Assembly: GCA_902797925.1 (NCBI GenBank)
Contig: CADBUT010000002.1
Coordinates: 1-11,987 of the forward strand
Direction: 5' to 3'
Source: an uncultured Spirochaetaceae bacterium
GTDB lineage: Bacteria > Spirochaetota > Spirochaetia > Treponematales > Treponemataceae
DNA: 11,987 bases
A model generated the notes under the pieces. That model worked only from the letters and a program-made list of their open reading frames with translations. It searched no databases and was not told the origin of the DNA. Below are positions 1 through 7,847 of this stretch, piece after piece (position 1 is the stretch's first letter; each line of letters opens with the position of its first letter). Position numbers and translations under genes: made by a program.

Positions 1-1
1 A

Positions 2-2422
2 AACATTCCTCAAAAAGCTGCTTTGGAGAAATCAGAAGACGATGATTTCTACGAAAACCTTTTTGCAGATGCGGAAAATATGGAGGATTCGACAACACCA
101 GAGGTTTCGAATAAAGATACGCCCCCTTTTGACATTTCTTCATCAGTAGATGATGAAGAAATTGTACCGATAACAAATTCAACAGAAGAGCAGACTATGA
201 AAGAAGAACAGGACATGGATATTACAGATAAAACTTTATCTGATTCACCGGAAGTTGAAACATCACAAACCGATGATTTAACTGATTCAGGCAGTATTGT
301 TCCAGAAATTGTTGAAGATGCTGATAACACCGAAATCAATTCATTTGTTTCTCAAGATGAATCTGATAATATCATTGATGTTCCAGATATTTCATTAAGC
401 CCTTCTGACATTTCAGAAGACGATGAAATACCGGAATCACCTGCGCTTTACGATGAACCGGCAGTTGATGAAGCCGGCACTGAAAATACTGAGCAGGAAG
501 CTTTGCAATCAGATGATACTTTTGAACCGGATAATCTGAACATTGAAAACGATGATGATTCTTTAACACCACCGGAAATTTCAGATGATGTTCCTGCAGC
601 AGACGAATTATCAGAAGATTTGCAGGCTGATTCATCTGATTTTGAGATTCCTTCTTTAGTTGAAGATGAAGCTTCTGAAGCCCCTGCCCTTTCAGAGGAC
701 GAAGAACCTGAAATTCAAGAAGAAACAGCAGAAGAACCGGGAGATATTGTTATTCCGACCCTTAATGAAGGTGACGAAGACTTTGTTGATGCAGCTGCAT
801 TAGCTGACAGTCTTGCCGAAACAGACAAGCTTGAATCTGAGAGTACAGAACCTGCTGAATTTTCTGAATTGAGCGAATCTGACGGTCTGACACCAAGTTT
901 TGATGATATTACATCTTCAAAAGAAAAATCTGATAATGATTTACCTTCTTTTGACGATATTACTACAGATACAGCAGATACTAATTTCATTGCACCTGGT
1001 CTTGATACAGCAGACAGCTTAGATACAGAGTCAGCACTCACTGATGACTTATCAGAAGAACCGGCTGCAGAAAATGATATATCCAATGCATCTTTATATA
1101 ATTCGATTCTTTCTGAAACCTTCCCTGAAGCTTCAGAAGACGAAGATAACGAAACTGATAAGAATCTGCTTGATATTGCCGATAATTCAGAGTATACTGA
1201 AGACAAGGAGGATGAGCACAACATGGATTTTGATGAAAACAATTTAGATTCAGGTATTACAGAGCAGTCTACAACAGGAGCACCTGAACAGACATCAAAT
1301 ATTTCAGAATCTGTTCTTAAAGAAATATCTAACGAGTTGTCCATGCTCCGTTCCGAAATTTCTCTCTTAAAAGAAGAACTTGCAAATGTCCGTCATGAAT
1401 CATTGGGACTTCATGAAGCTATTGCTGAAAAAGCTGAAGTTGAAGCACCGGCAGATGTTGTCACAGTTGAATCTGTAACAGAACCTGTTTTGGACAATGG
1501 GGAGCAGCCGGAAGGAGCCCCAATAGTTGTTGAATCAGAATCATCAACAGGTTTCTTTGACGGTGACGTTGAAGATGAAACAATTGCCCTTTCAGGCGAT
1601 GAGCTCAGCAATATTCTTAATACAGCTGATTTTACAGAAGAATTCGTTGATAACAATGGTGCAGCAGACCAGAACGAAATCTCTGATGAAGTTCCAACAG
1701 CTCCAGAGACAATGGATTTTGACGAGCAGACACTTGAAGAACCTGGCGATCTTGAAATCCAAGAATTAGAACAGGAACCTGCAAATGAAGAGATCAGCGT
1801 TCCTAACGTTGATGATATTATTGTTGATTCTGATGATGACGGTTTTGTTGATAATATTGAACCGGAAACTGAAGATTCAATTTCAAATGATGAATTACAG
1901 TATCTTTCAGAAGAACCAAAAGCTGAAGAAATATACGATGCACCGGAAGAAATTACAGAAGAAGCTTCTGAACCGGAAACTTTGGAAGTAGAAACTGTTG
2001 ATGAACAGGAAGCACCTGTTGAAGAGACAGAAGAAGTTGTTCTTGAAAGCGATGTCGGTCCTTTCTCTGAAGCAGACGAAACACCTACTGAAGCCGTTTT
2101 TGACAGTGATCAGTGGAACGAAGAATCTGCAGAATCAGAAGTACCGGAAGCAGAAGCAGAAGCTGAAACACCTGTAGAAGAAGCAGCTGAACCTGTTGCA
2201 GAAGAAAACGCTGAAACAGAAAGCGGCGTTGATTCTATGCGCGTAAAAGCTGAACAGTTTGCCGATGCAGACCAGAAAGATTTGAAAGAAGAAATTAAAT
2301 CTGTACTCCTTTATATGGATCAGCTTCTTGAAAATCTTCCTGATGAAAAAATCGAAGAATTTGCACAATCCAGCTATTTTGAAACATACAAGAAGCTCTT
2401 CAAAGAGCTTGGTATTTCATGA
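2..2422 (+). CDS. Very acidic, largely disordered protein with helical C-terminal cap (5' end outside window)
   Basis: I do not recognise a named family. The reading frame is open to the left window edge (in-frame codons start at base 2), so the TTG at 23 is probably not the start and the gene begins upstream. The visible part, numbered from that TTG as 799 residues, is dominated by Asp, Glu, Ser, Thr and Pro. It has no cysteine and only three arginines, the first at residue 443, so it should be strongly acidic and disordered. It contains scattered short motifs such as PSFDDIT (twice), EEPGD followed by alternating hydrophobics (twice), and IPSL/IPTL followed by acids. A heptad-like segment at about 428-470 suggests a short coiled coil. 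A DxDxDGxxD motif lies at 602-610. The last 60 residues are different: amphipathic, Lys-rich and helical, ending KKLFKELGIS, and are probably the folded conserved cap. No signal peptide or membrane segment is visible. It leads a compact operon with Maf-like genes, so a scaffold or adaptor role in motility or envelope assembly is possible but unproven. Confidence 0.8.
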   Translation, partial: NIPQKAALEKSEDDDFYENLFADAENMEDSTTPEVSNKDTPPFDISSSVDDEEIVPITNSTEEQTMKEEQDMDITDKTLSDSPEVETSQTDDLTDSGSIVPEIVEDADNTEINSFVSQDESDNIIDVPDISLSPSDISEDDEIPESPALYDEPAVDEAGTENTEQEALQSDDTFEPDNLNIENDDDSLTPPEISDDVPAADELSEDLQADSSDFEIPSLVEDEASEAPALSEDEEPEIQEETAEEPGDIVIPTLNEGDEDFVDAAALADSLAETDKLESESTEPAEFSELSESDGLTPSFDDITSSKEKSDNDLPSFDDITTDTADTNFIAPGLDTADSLDTESALTDDLSEEPAAENDISNASLYNSILSETFPEASEDEDNETDKNLLDIADNSEYTEDKEDEHNMDFDENNLDSGITEQSTTGAPEQTSNISESVLKEISNELSMLRSEISLLKEELANVRHESLGLHEAIAEKAEVEAPADVVTVESVTEPVLDNGEQPEGAPIVVESESSTGFFDGDVEDETIALSGDELSNILNTADFTEEFVDNNGAADQNEISDEVPTAPETMDFDEQTLEEPGDLEIQELEQEPANEEISVPNVDDIIVDSDDDGFVDNIEPETEDSISNDELQYLSEEPKAEEIYDAPEEITEEASEPETLEVETVDEQEAPVEETEEVVLESDVGPFSEADETPTEAVFDSDQWNEESAESEVPEAEAEAETPVEEAAEPVAEENAETESGVDSMRVKAEQFADADQKDLKEEIKSVLLYMDQLLENLPDEKIEEFAQSSYFETYKKLFKELGIS
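1205..1225 (+). promoter_or_regulatory. Internal Shine-Dalgarno and in-frame ATG inside the acidic gene
   Basis: AAGGAGG at 1205-1211, a full anti-Shine-Dalgarno match, lies 11 nt before an ATG at 1223 that is in frame with the large acidic ORF. Initiation here would give a 399-residue product starting MDFDENN, carrying the coiled coil, the calcium-type motif and the C-terminal cap but none of the first acidic half. The spacing is longer than the usual 5-9 nt. The motif also simply encodes Lys-Glu-Asp in an acidic protein, so it could be coincidental. Confidence 0.35.
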
Positions 2423-2425
2423 TTT

Positions 2426-3388
2426 ATGGGTTTACTAAGTTCCGGTATTTCATATCTGGATAAACAAAAGCAGATAAGTACAGCAGATAAAAGCTGCTGT
2501 ACTTTTTCTGTTTCTGATGACAATAATCAATATTTTTCTTTTCCTTTCAAAAACATACACAATATTCTGAATAGTCATGGAATTTCTCATATAGGGCTTT
2601 TTGTGCCTTTTAACGGCACATATCATCTTGTAGTCAATCATGGTTTTGATTTTGGAACTACCCTGCAAAGCAAATCATCTGTAAATTTTTGGCTGGGCGC
2701 AATCGGTGAGAACCCGGAAGAAAATACATGGTATCAGCAGTCAGCTTCAAGCCTTGATTCATTTTTACAGCTATTCTCGCTTAAAGACCGTGATACTATT
2801 GCAATGCTGCATATAAAATTCTGCACAATCGGAAAAACTGAAAACTGCATTATTATTGCTACGCAGCCTAACACGCAGGAATTAATCACAGACCACATAT
2901 TAGATTCAATAGATGATAACTGGCAGCTTTTAACTGAAGCTTTTCTGCCTATCATTAACAGATACTTAGAAGCATTATCAATTGAAGAAATGGACAGGCT
3001 TATAGATGACAAAGACGAACTTATAGAAAGATGCCTTTCTGATGATTTGAAAGGTAATATGTATTCAATAAATTTGACTAGATTTATAGATGAATTAATA
3101 ATCCATAACACGAAAGCTGATTCTTATATTATGAGCACATTTGTTTTTTCTGAATTAAAGAAAGCTTTTGATGACACTTGCATTTGTGCAAGACTTCCAG
3201 ATAATTCCATAAAGATTGTTGCTTTCAGTCATTTTGATTTGAATTTGACTATTTTTACGGAGAAAATTCTTTTTTATCTGAAGCCCTACTTCGAAGAAAA
3301 TTCCTTGAACAAGCTTCAGATAGTTTCTTCTGGCAGCACTAATGATACAGAAACGCTTTACAAATTCATTACATCCCCGGTGATTTAA
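2426..3388 (+). CDS. Hypothetical cytosolic protein, possibly GAF-like plus degenerate GGDEF-like
   Basis: Not recognised as a named family. The 320-residue protein has no signal peptide or membrane helix and should be cytosolic. Residues about 40-150 alternate predicted helices and strands (GISHIGLFVPFNGTYHLVV, then a CIIIATQP strand) in a way that resembles a GAF-type sensor fold. A charged helical linker follows at about 165-205. Residues about 245-303 (FDDTCICARLPDN, then IKIVAFSHFDLN, a helix, and LQIVSSG) have the strand-loop-strand-helix-strand order of a GGDEF domain but no GG[DE]EF signature. Both fold suggestions are inference by eye. The ATG at 2426 is 3 nt after the stop of the acidic gene with no clear ribosome site, which suggests translational coupling. 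The stop is 1 nt before the first Maf-like gene, so it probably works with those proteins. Confidence 0.75.
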   Translation: MGLLSSGISYLDKQKQISTADKSCCTFSVSDDNNQYFSFPFKNIHNILNSHGISHIGLFVPFNGTYHLVVNHGFDFGTTLQSKSSVNFWLGAIGENPEENTWYQQSASSLDSFLQLFSLKDRDTIAMLHIKFCTIGKTENCIIIATQPNTQELITDHILDSIDDNWQLLTEAFLPIINRYLEALSIEEMDRLIDDKDELIERCLSDDLKGNMYSINLTRFIDELIIHNTKADSYIMSTFVFSELKKAFDDTCICARLPDNSIKIVAFSHFDLNLTIFTEKILFYLKPYFEENSLNKLQIVSSGSTNDTETLYKFITSPVI

Positions 3389-3389
3389 C

Positions 3390-4934
3390 ATGATAAGCTT
3401 TGCAACAGCGAAAAATGGCAGCGAAACCTGTATCAAAGACGGATTTCCCCTACACTCAAACTATAACCCGGAAAAAGAAGCCGAAAGGTTTGCCGCAACA
3501 TTAGAAGTTCCATTTGAGCCGTCATGGATTATCATCACCGAACCGGCTTTATCTTATACAGCACAGTTTTTAAGACAGAAATTTCCAAATACAAAGATTT
3601 GCGCAATAAGATTTTGCAAAGACTTTATAAAATACGACAATTTCTGGGACAAAGTCTTTTATTTTGATGACACCACTCTAAAAGATGAACTTTTCAATTT
3701 TTTTGGTGAAGAAATCTCAGGTTCTTTGTTTTTTGCTTCATGGAAGCCGTCTGAAAACGCTTTTCCAGACATTTACATTAAGGTGTGGCAGAATATAAAA
3801 TCTTATATAACGCTTTCAAGAGATGTTCTTGGAACAAGGATTTATTTCAACAGACGATGGAACAAGAACTCTCTCAAATTTGCTCTTTATATAAAAAATG
3901 TGCTTGACTTTAAGATTTGCAAAATTGATAAGCCTGTAGTTATTGCGGCATCAGGTCCAAGCCTAAAAAAGCTTATACCATATTTAAAAGCTGACAGGGG
4001 CTGCTTTTTTCTTCTTGCTGTATCTTCTGCTGTGCGCCCACTTATAGAGCAGAAGCTTTTACCAGATGCAGTTATTTCTACAGACGGCGGCTGGTACGCT
4101 CAGGAGCATTTGAAACAGCTTAATTTCTTGAAAGACATACCTCTTTTTTTAAGCACAGAAAGCTATTTACCTGCTAAATTATTACAGACAAATACTATTG
4201 TTCCTTTGTCCTACAAAGACAGCATAGAGACCCTGCTCCTTGAAAAAACCGGAATAAATGCAATAAAAGCGGAAAGAAACGGCACTGTAAGCGGTACGGC
4301 TGCAGAACTGGCGCTGCAGCTTAGCAATGAGGTTTTCTTCTGTGGACTTGACTTGTGCAGCTCTAACGGCTTTCAGCACACGCAGCCTAATGAGCTTGAA
4401 ATAGACAAAATGCCTTTCGATGATAGATTGTCGCCGCTTGAAACACGGACATCCTTAAGCACTTTTACAAATAACTCATTGAGTGTTTACCGCAGCTGGT
4501 TTTCTACCCGCCCTGAAAGTTTTACAAGCCGCATAAAACGTGTTTACTACAGTAGTGAACCACTAAAATTCAAGCTTGGCAATATTGAAGACATTGACGA
4601 AAAAGCTTTTGAAAATTCTTTAAAAAAATACACTTCAAAAAAAGACGCATACTTTGAAGCTTTAAAATTTCAAAATATTCAGACAGCTTCGGAACGCGCA
4701 AAAACGCTTAAAAGCTATTTTTCAGAACTAAGAAAATCTTTCGATGATTATTACAATTCAAATAAACTGATTGAAAACGCCCCTTTTGAGCTTGAATTGT
4801 GGTTCAAAAGTCTTTCTTTGGGAGATTATCTTTCACTTTCACAGCGGCATGAAAAAATGTCAGAGACAATGTATAATAATCTTAAAGATTCATTGTACGG
4901 GCTTGAAGGAATATTAAACCGTTATGGCAATTAA
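3390..4934 (+). CDS. Maf/DUF115-family motility-associated glycosyltransferase-like protein, copy 1
   Basis: A 514-residue protein of the Maf (motility accessory factor) / DUF115 family, which in Campylobacter, Aeromonas and Magnetospirillum is linked to attaching nonulosonic acids to flagellin Ser/Thr in the cytoplasm before export. Visible signatures are the strand-turn ASGPSL at residues 187-192 (the family's nucleotide-binding glycine turn), DAVISTDGG with D232-G233, a GTVSGTAAELAL segment, and VFFCGLDLCSSNGFQHTQ, which matches the family pattern GxDLaxxxgxxHa. The N-terminus contains DGFPLHSNYNPEKEAERF, paralogous to the start of the next gene. The last about 100 residues are helical. 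The start ATG at 3390 follows the previous stop by one base, with GGTGA at 3379-3383 as ribosome site. It overlaps the next gene by 11 nt. The family assignment is firm; the acceptor (probably FlaB flagellin) and sugar donor are inferred. Confidence 0.85.
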   Translation: MISFATAKNGSETCIKDGFPLHSNYNPEKEAERFAATLEVPFEPSWIIITEPALSYTAQFLRQKFPNTKICAIRFCKDFIKYDNFWDKVFYFDDTTLKDELFNFFGEEISGSLFFASWKPSENAFPDIYIKVWQNIKSYITLSRDVLGTRIYFNRRWNKNSLKFALYIKNVLDFKICKIDKPVVIAASGPSLKKLIPYLKADRGCFFLLAVSSAVRPLIEQKLLPDAVISTDGGWYAQEHLKQLNFLKDIPLFLSTESYLPAKLLQTNTIVPLSYKDSIETLLLEKTGINAIKAERNGTVSGTAAELALQLSNEVFFCGLDLCSSNGFQHTQPNELEIDKMPFDDRLSPLETRTSLSTFTNNSLSVYRSWFSTRPESFTSRIKRVYYSSEPLKFKLGNIEDIDEKAFENSLKKYTSKKDAYFEALKFQNIQTASERAKTLKSYFSELRKSFDDYYNSNKLIENAPFELELWFKSLSLGDYLSLSQRHEKMSETMYNNLKDSLYGLEGILNRYGN

Positions 4935-6549
4935 TGGAATTTTTGAAGCAAATTGCAACGCTCTTAAAAGCAGAAACCCAAATTTAGCTGAAATTATATT
5001 CAATCTAAAAAATACTGATAATTCTTGTTATGCAGCACCAGTATTATCAAAGACTAATGAACTTGTACCGGCTCTTAAAGACGGTAAAGCTTTGTTTTCT
5101 GTTTATAATCCAACAAGAGACGCTGATAATTTTCTGCATGATATAGATTTATCTGAAAAACAGTTTATAGCAGTCTCTGCTTTGGCAAACGGTGCGCATA
5201 TAAAAAAAGCCCTTCAGCATCAGAATATCCACATTCTGGTTATCGAAAAAAATACTGAATCTGTTGCGGATTTATTCAGTCATTTTGATTTTACAGACAT
5301 TCTGAAAAATGAGAACTTTTCTTTATGCTGTATTTCTGAACTTGAACCGACTTTTAGGAATCTGTACATTCCGCAGCTTTTCGGAAATTTCAACTACAAA
5401 GTATTGCGCCCCTGGGTTCAGTACAATCCGGAAGCTGAGGAACAGATTCAAAACATTTTGCGTAATTGTCTTGGAAATATAAGCGCAGATTATTCGGTGC
5501 AGGCACATTTTGCAAAAGTCTGGCAGCGCAACATTTTGCGCAACTTAAAGACACTTTCAAGCCTAAGCACAAATTCTTTTGATTTTCCTTTGGGAAAGCG
5601 TGCCGCAATTATTGGTGCCGGTCCAAGCTTAGACGGCGGCATAGAATTTCTAAAAAATAACAGAGAAAACCGCTATATTATCGCGACAGATACCGCATGG
5701 CGTATTCTGCTTCAAAACGGTATTACGGCTGACGCTGTAGTTACAATTGACGGTCAGAACATTTCATACAGGCATTTTATTGATAAGTTTCCTGACAGCA
5801 AGACGCTTTTTGCAGCAGATTTATGTTCACATCCGGCAATCGCAGAGAAAGCGCAAAAAAACGGAAATGCAGTATTATTTTTTGCTTCTAATCATCCGCT
5901 CTGCCTTTTTGCTAAGCAATACGCAAAAGAGCATAACCAGTATTTTCCGCCTGAAATCGACACAACTTCAGGCACAGTAACAGTTGCCGCCTTAGATTTT
6001 GCTGTAAAATCCGGTTTCAAAGAGTTTGAACTTTTTGGCGCAGATTTTGCGTATACAAATTCTAAGGCATATGCAAAGGGTTCATATCTTGATCCGACTT
6101 TCGAAAATGATTCGACCGTGATTAATCCCAAAGAAACGGCTTTCAATGCCCTAATGTTTAGAACACCTGTCATCCGCATGGATGAGTCTACTATTACAAC
6201 CGACGTGATGAAGCGCTATGCTTCAGCATTGGATTTTTACCTTCAAAATTGTCATGCGAAGCTTTCAGTTTATAAATATAGTGAAGGCAAAGTCATTTCA
6301 ATTTTTGAGAGAGAGCATTCTGACTCTGAAAAAAATGTTCCAATTTTTTTGCCTAAAACACTTTACAAGTCTTTTGATTATGCCGATTTTAAAGTAAGAT
6401 TGTTGAATCTTCTGGAAAATCACGATCCGGCACTTACTGCGGCAATTCTTCCGCTTGCAGCATGGTGTGAACGGACGGGGCTTTACAAAAGTTCCACTGA
6501 TTCAATTGAATCTGTTTTTGATTACGCATATAAGATGGCAAAAAAATAA
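4924..6549 (+). CDS. Maf/DUF115-family motility-associated glycosyltransferase-like protein, copy 2
   Basis: A 541-residue paralog of the upstream gene. It carries the canonical turn GAGPSL at residues 231-236 after the strand KRAAII, then YIIATDTAWRILLQNGI and ADAVVTIDGQ (D276-G277), the segment TSGTVTVAALDFA, and FELFGADFAYTNSKAYAKGS, corresponding to the GxDlaxxxgxxHaxG motif with Tyr in place of His. N-terminal DGKALFSVYNPTRDADNF corresponds to the same segment in copy 1, which supports an old tandem duplication; outside the motifs the two are strongly diverged. The start ATG at 4924 lies 11 nt inside the upstream gene with GAAGGA at 4905-4910 as ribosome site, so translation is likely coupled. 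The family role is flagellin O-glycosylation. Two copies could act on different flagellins, use different sugars, or form a heteromer; the sequence alone does not decide this. Confidence 0.88.
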   Translation: MAINGIFEANCNALKSRNPNLAEIIFNLKNTDNSCYAAPVLSKTNELVPALKDGKALFSVYNPTRDADNFLHDIDLSEKQFIAVSALANGAHIKKALQHQNIHILVIEKNTESVADLFSHFDFTDILKNENFSLCCISELEPTFRNLYIPQLFGNFNYKVLRPWVQYNPEAEEQIQNILRNCLGNISADYSVQAHFAKVWQRNILRNLKTLSSLSTNSFDFPLGKRAAIIGAGPSLDGGIEFLKNNRENRYIIATDTAWRILLQNGITADAVVTIDGQNISYRHFIDKFPDSKTLFAADLCSHPAIAEKAQKNGNAVLFFASNHPLCLFAKQYAKEHNQYFPPEIDTTSGTVTVAALDFAVKSGFKEFELFGADFAYTNSKAYAKGSYLDPTFENDSTVINPKETAFNALMFRTPVIRMDESTITTDVMKRYASALDFYLQNCHAKLSVYKYSEGKVISIFEREHSDSEKNVPIFLPKTLYKSFDYADFKVRLLNLLENHDPALTAAILPLAAWCERTGLYKSSTDSIESVFDYAYKMAKK

Positions 6550-6567
6550 GGCCTTACTGGAGTTTTT

Positions 6568-7776
6568 ATGACCAACAAAGTTGTGGTTATTTTTTCTATA
6601 TTGATAATTTTCATTTTTTCATTTGGAATTTTCTATTTTGCAATTAATGTTTCTGATGATCTTCAAAAAGGTTCTTATGAAGCCGATGCTCAGTTCAGAA
6701 GTTTTCTTGCAAACATGAATTATGAAATTTCAAATTCACCATACCTTTCACCAGATTATTTAGAAAAACTCAGAAATTTAATCAAACAGAATGAATATAT
6801 TGCAGCTGTTACAATTAAAAGTGAAAGCAACACTTATTTTGCATATCCGCTTTCTTCTAAATATATTTCTGCTTCTTCTGCAAGCCCTGAAATTTATGTT
6901 ACTTCTCCGGCTCTAATTGTCCGCTCAACAGACATTCCTTACAATGATACAACCGATACAGAGGTACAGGCAGCTATTTATCTTATAAAGCCCAGCCAGG
7001 TTTTTGAATATGCTCTTTACAGCTTTTATTTCATTGCAGGCGGTACAATTCTTGCACTTCTTGTTCTTTTCTTCAGCAGAAAAACAAAAAAAACACGCAA
7101 AGCCGTTGTCACAACTGAAGAAAATATTATTCAGCCTGAAAAAGCTGTTGCAGATTCAGTTAAACCAGAACAAGAATCTGCCGTCAAAATTAGAACTCCA
7201 GCTAACCCTATTCAACAGAGAGAATCTGTAAAAACAATTGACCCGATGGGGCTTTTTTCTCCTGCAACAGGCATAAGCTGGGAATCTTATCTTGAAACAC
7301 GCCTTGACGCAGAATTAGTCCGCGCAGCTTCTTCTGAACAGGAGTTTTCTATAATCAATATTAAAGTCGAAAATCTTCCGCACAATCATCCTTGCGCAAA
7401 GGAAATTTCTTCTATTTTGATTGAAACTTTCAAATTCAGAGACTTGCTTTTTGAATTCAGCGACGACAGTTACATCTGCGTCCTGCCTAATGTAGACTTA
7501 AACAAAACTCTTTCTATTAGTGAATCTCTTTATCAGGAACTTAAGCAGGTTATTTCAAGCTTTGGTCTTGTCAATCAGCTTGTATTCGGTATTTCTACAA
7601 GAGCAATGCGTCTTATATCCGGTTTGCGTCTTGTAAAGGAATCTATCGAAGCTGTAAACAAAGCTCTAGAAGAGCCGGAGCTTCCGATTGTAGCTTTCCG
7701 CGTAAACGCCGAGCGTTACAAGCAGTTTTTAACCGAAGAGCTTGAAAAAGCCAACAGAGCCAATGTGGCGTATTAA
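6568..7776 (+). CDS. Two-pass membrane protein with periplasmic sensor-like loop and degenerate GGDEF domain
   Basis: A 402-residue inner-membrane protein. TM1 is at about residues 5-27 and TM2 at about 148-170, followed by a positively charged RKTKKTRK stop. The roughly 120 residues between are periplasmic and of a size and pattern seen in single Cache/PDC-like sensors (inference). A Pro/Gln/Glu linker (about 180-230) precedes a domain with GGDEF topology: YLETRLDAELVRAASSEQEFSI, then FRDLLFEFSDDSYICVLP, then LVFGIST and a final helix VKESIEAVNKAL. The GG[DE]EF signature is replaced by SDDSY (298-302) and the metal-binding aspartate strand reads INIKVEN, so diguanylate cyclase activity is not expected; it may bind a nucleotide or a protein partner instead. 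The start is supported by GGAG at 6559-6562, six bases before the ATG. It is the last gene of the plus-strand operon. Confidence 0.85.
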   Translation: MTNKVVVIFSILIIFIFSFGIFYFAINVSDDLQKGSYEADAQFRSFLANMNYEISNSPYLSPDYLEKLRNLIKQNEYIAAVTIKSESNTYFAYPLSSKYISASSASPEIYVTSPALIVRSTDIPYNDTTDTEVQAAIYLIKPSQVFEYALYSFYFIAGGTILALLVLFFSRKTKKTRKAVVTTEENIIQPEKAVADSVKPEQESAVKIRTPANPIQQRESVKTIDPMGLFSPATGISWESYLETRLDAELVRAASSEQEFSIINIKVENLPHNHPCAKEISSILIETFKFRDLLFEFSDDSYICVLPNVDLNKTLSISESLYQELKQVISSFGLVNQLVFGISTRAMRLISGLRLVKESIEAVNKALEEPELPIVAFRVNAERYKQFLTEELEKANRANVAY

Positions 7777-7782
7777 ATGAAC

Positions 7783-7819
7783 GAACCCCGGCAGTCTCGG
7801 TGTCCGGGGTTTGTTTTTT
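7783..7819 (+). terminator. Intrinsic terminator of the plus-strand operon
   Basis: GC-rich stem 7783-7791 (GAACCCCGG) pairs with 7804-7812 (CCGGGGTTT, one G-U pair) around a 12-base loop, followed by G and six T at 7814-7819. It starts seven bases after the stop codon of the membrane protein gene. Read from the minus strand the hairpin lacks a good T tract, so it would be at most a weak terminator for the convergent genes, for which I see no other terminator in the gap. Confidence 0.9.
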
Positions 7820-7847
7820 ATAATTGATATTGCTGATATTCTAAGAA

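Noticed and set aside
23..25. TTG at 23 as the true start of the acidic gene
   Set aside because: The same frame is open back to the first base of the window and no ribosome site precedes it, so the gene almost certainly starts upstream.
715..1344. 209-residue open frame on the minus strand opposite the acidic gene
   Set aside because: It is Ser/Val-rich low complexity, exactly what the complement of Asp/Glu/Ser/Thr codons gives, with no ribosome site or domain. It is a shadow of the plus-strand gene.
2419..2421. ATG overlapping the acidic gene's stop (ATGA) as start of the next gene
   Set aside because: That frame reaches a stop after 14 codons; the 320-residue frame starts at the ATG at 2426.
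6568..7776. Active diguanylate cyclase
   Set aside because: The GG[DE]EF signature is SDDSY and the metal-binding aspartate is missing, so catalysis is not expected.
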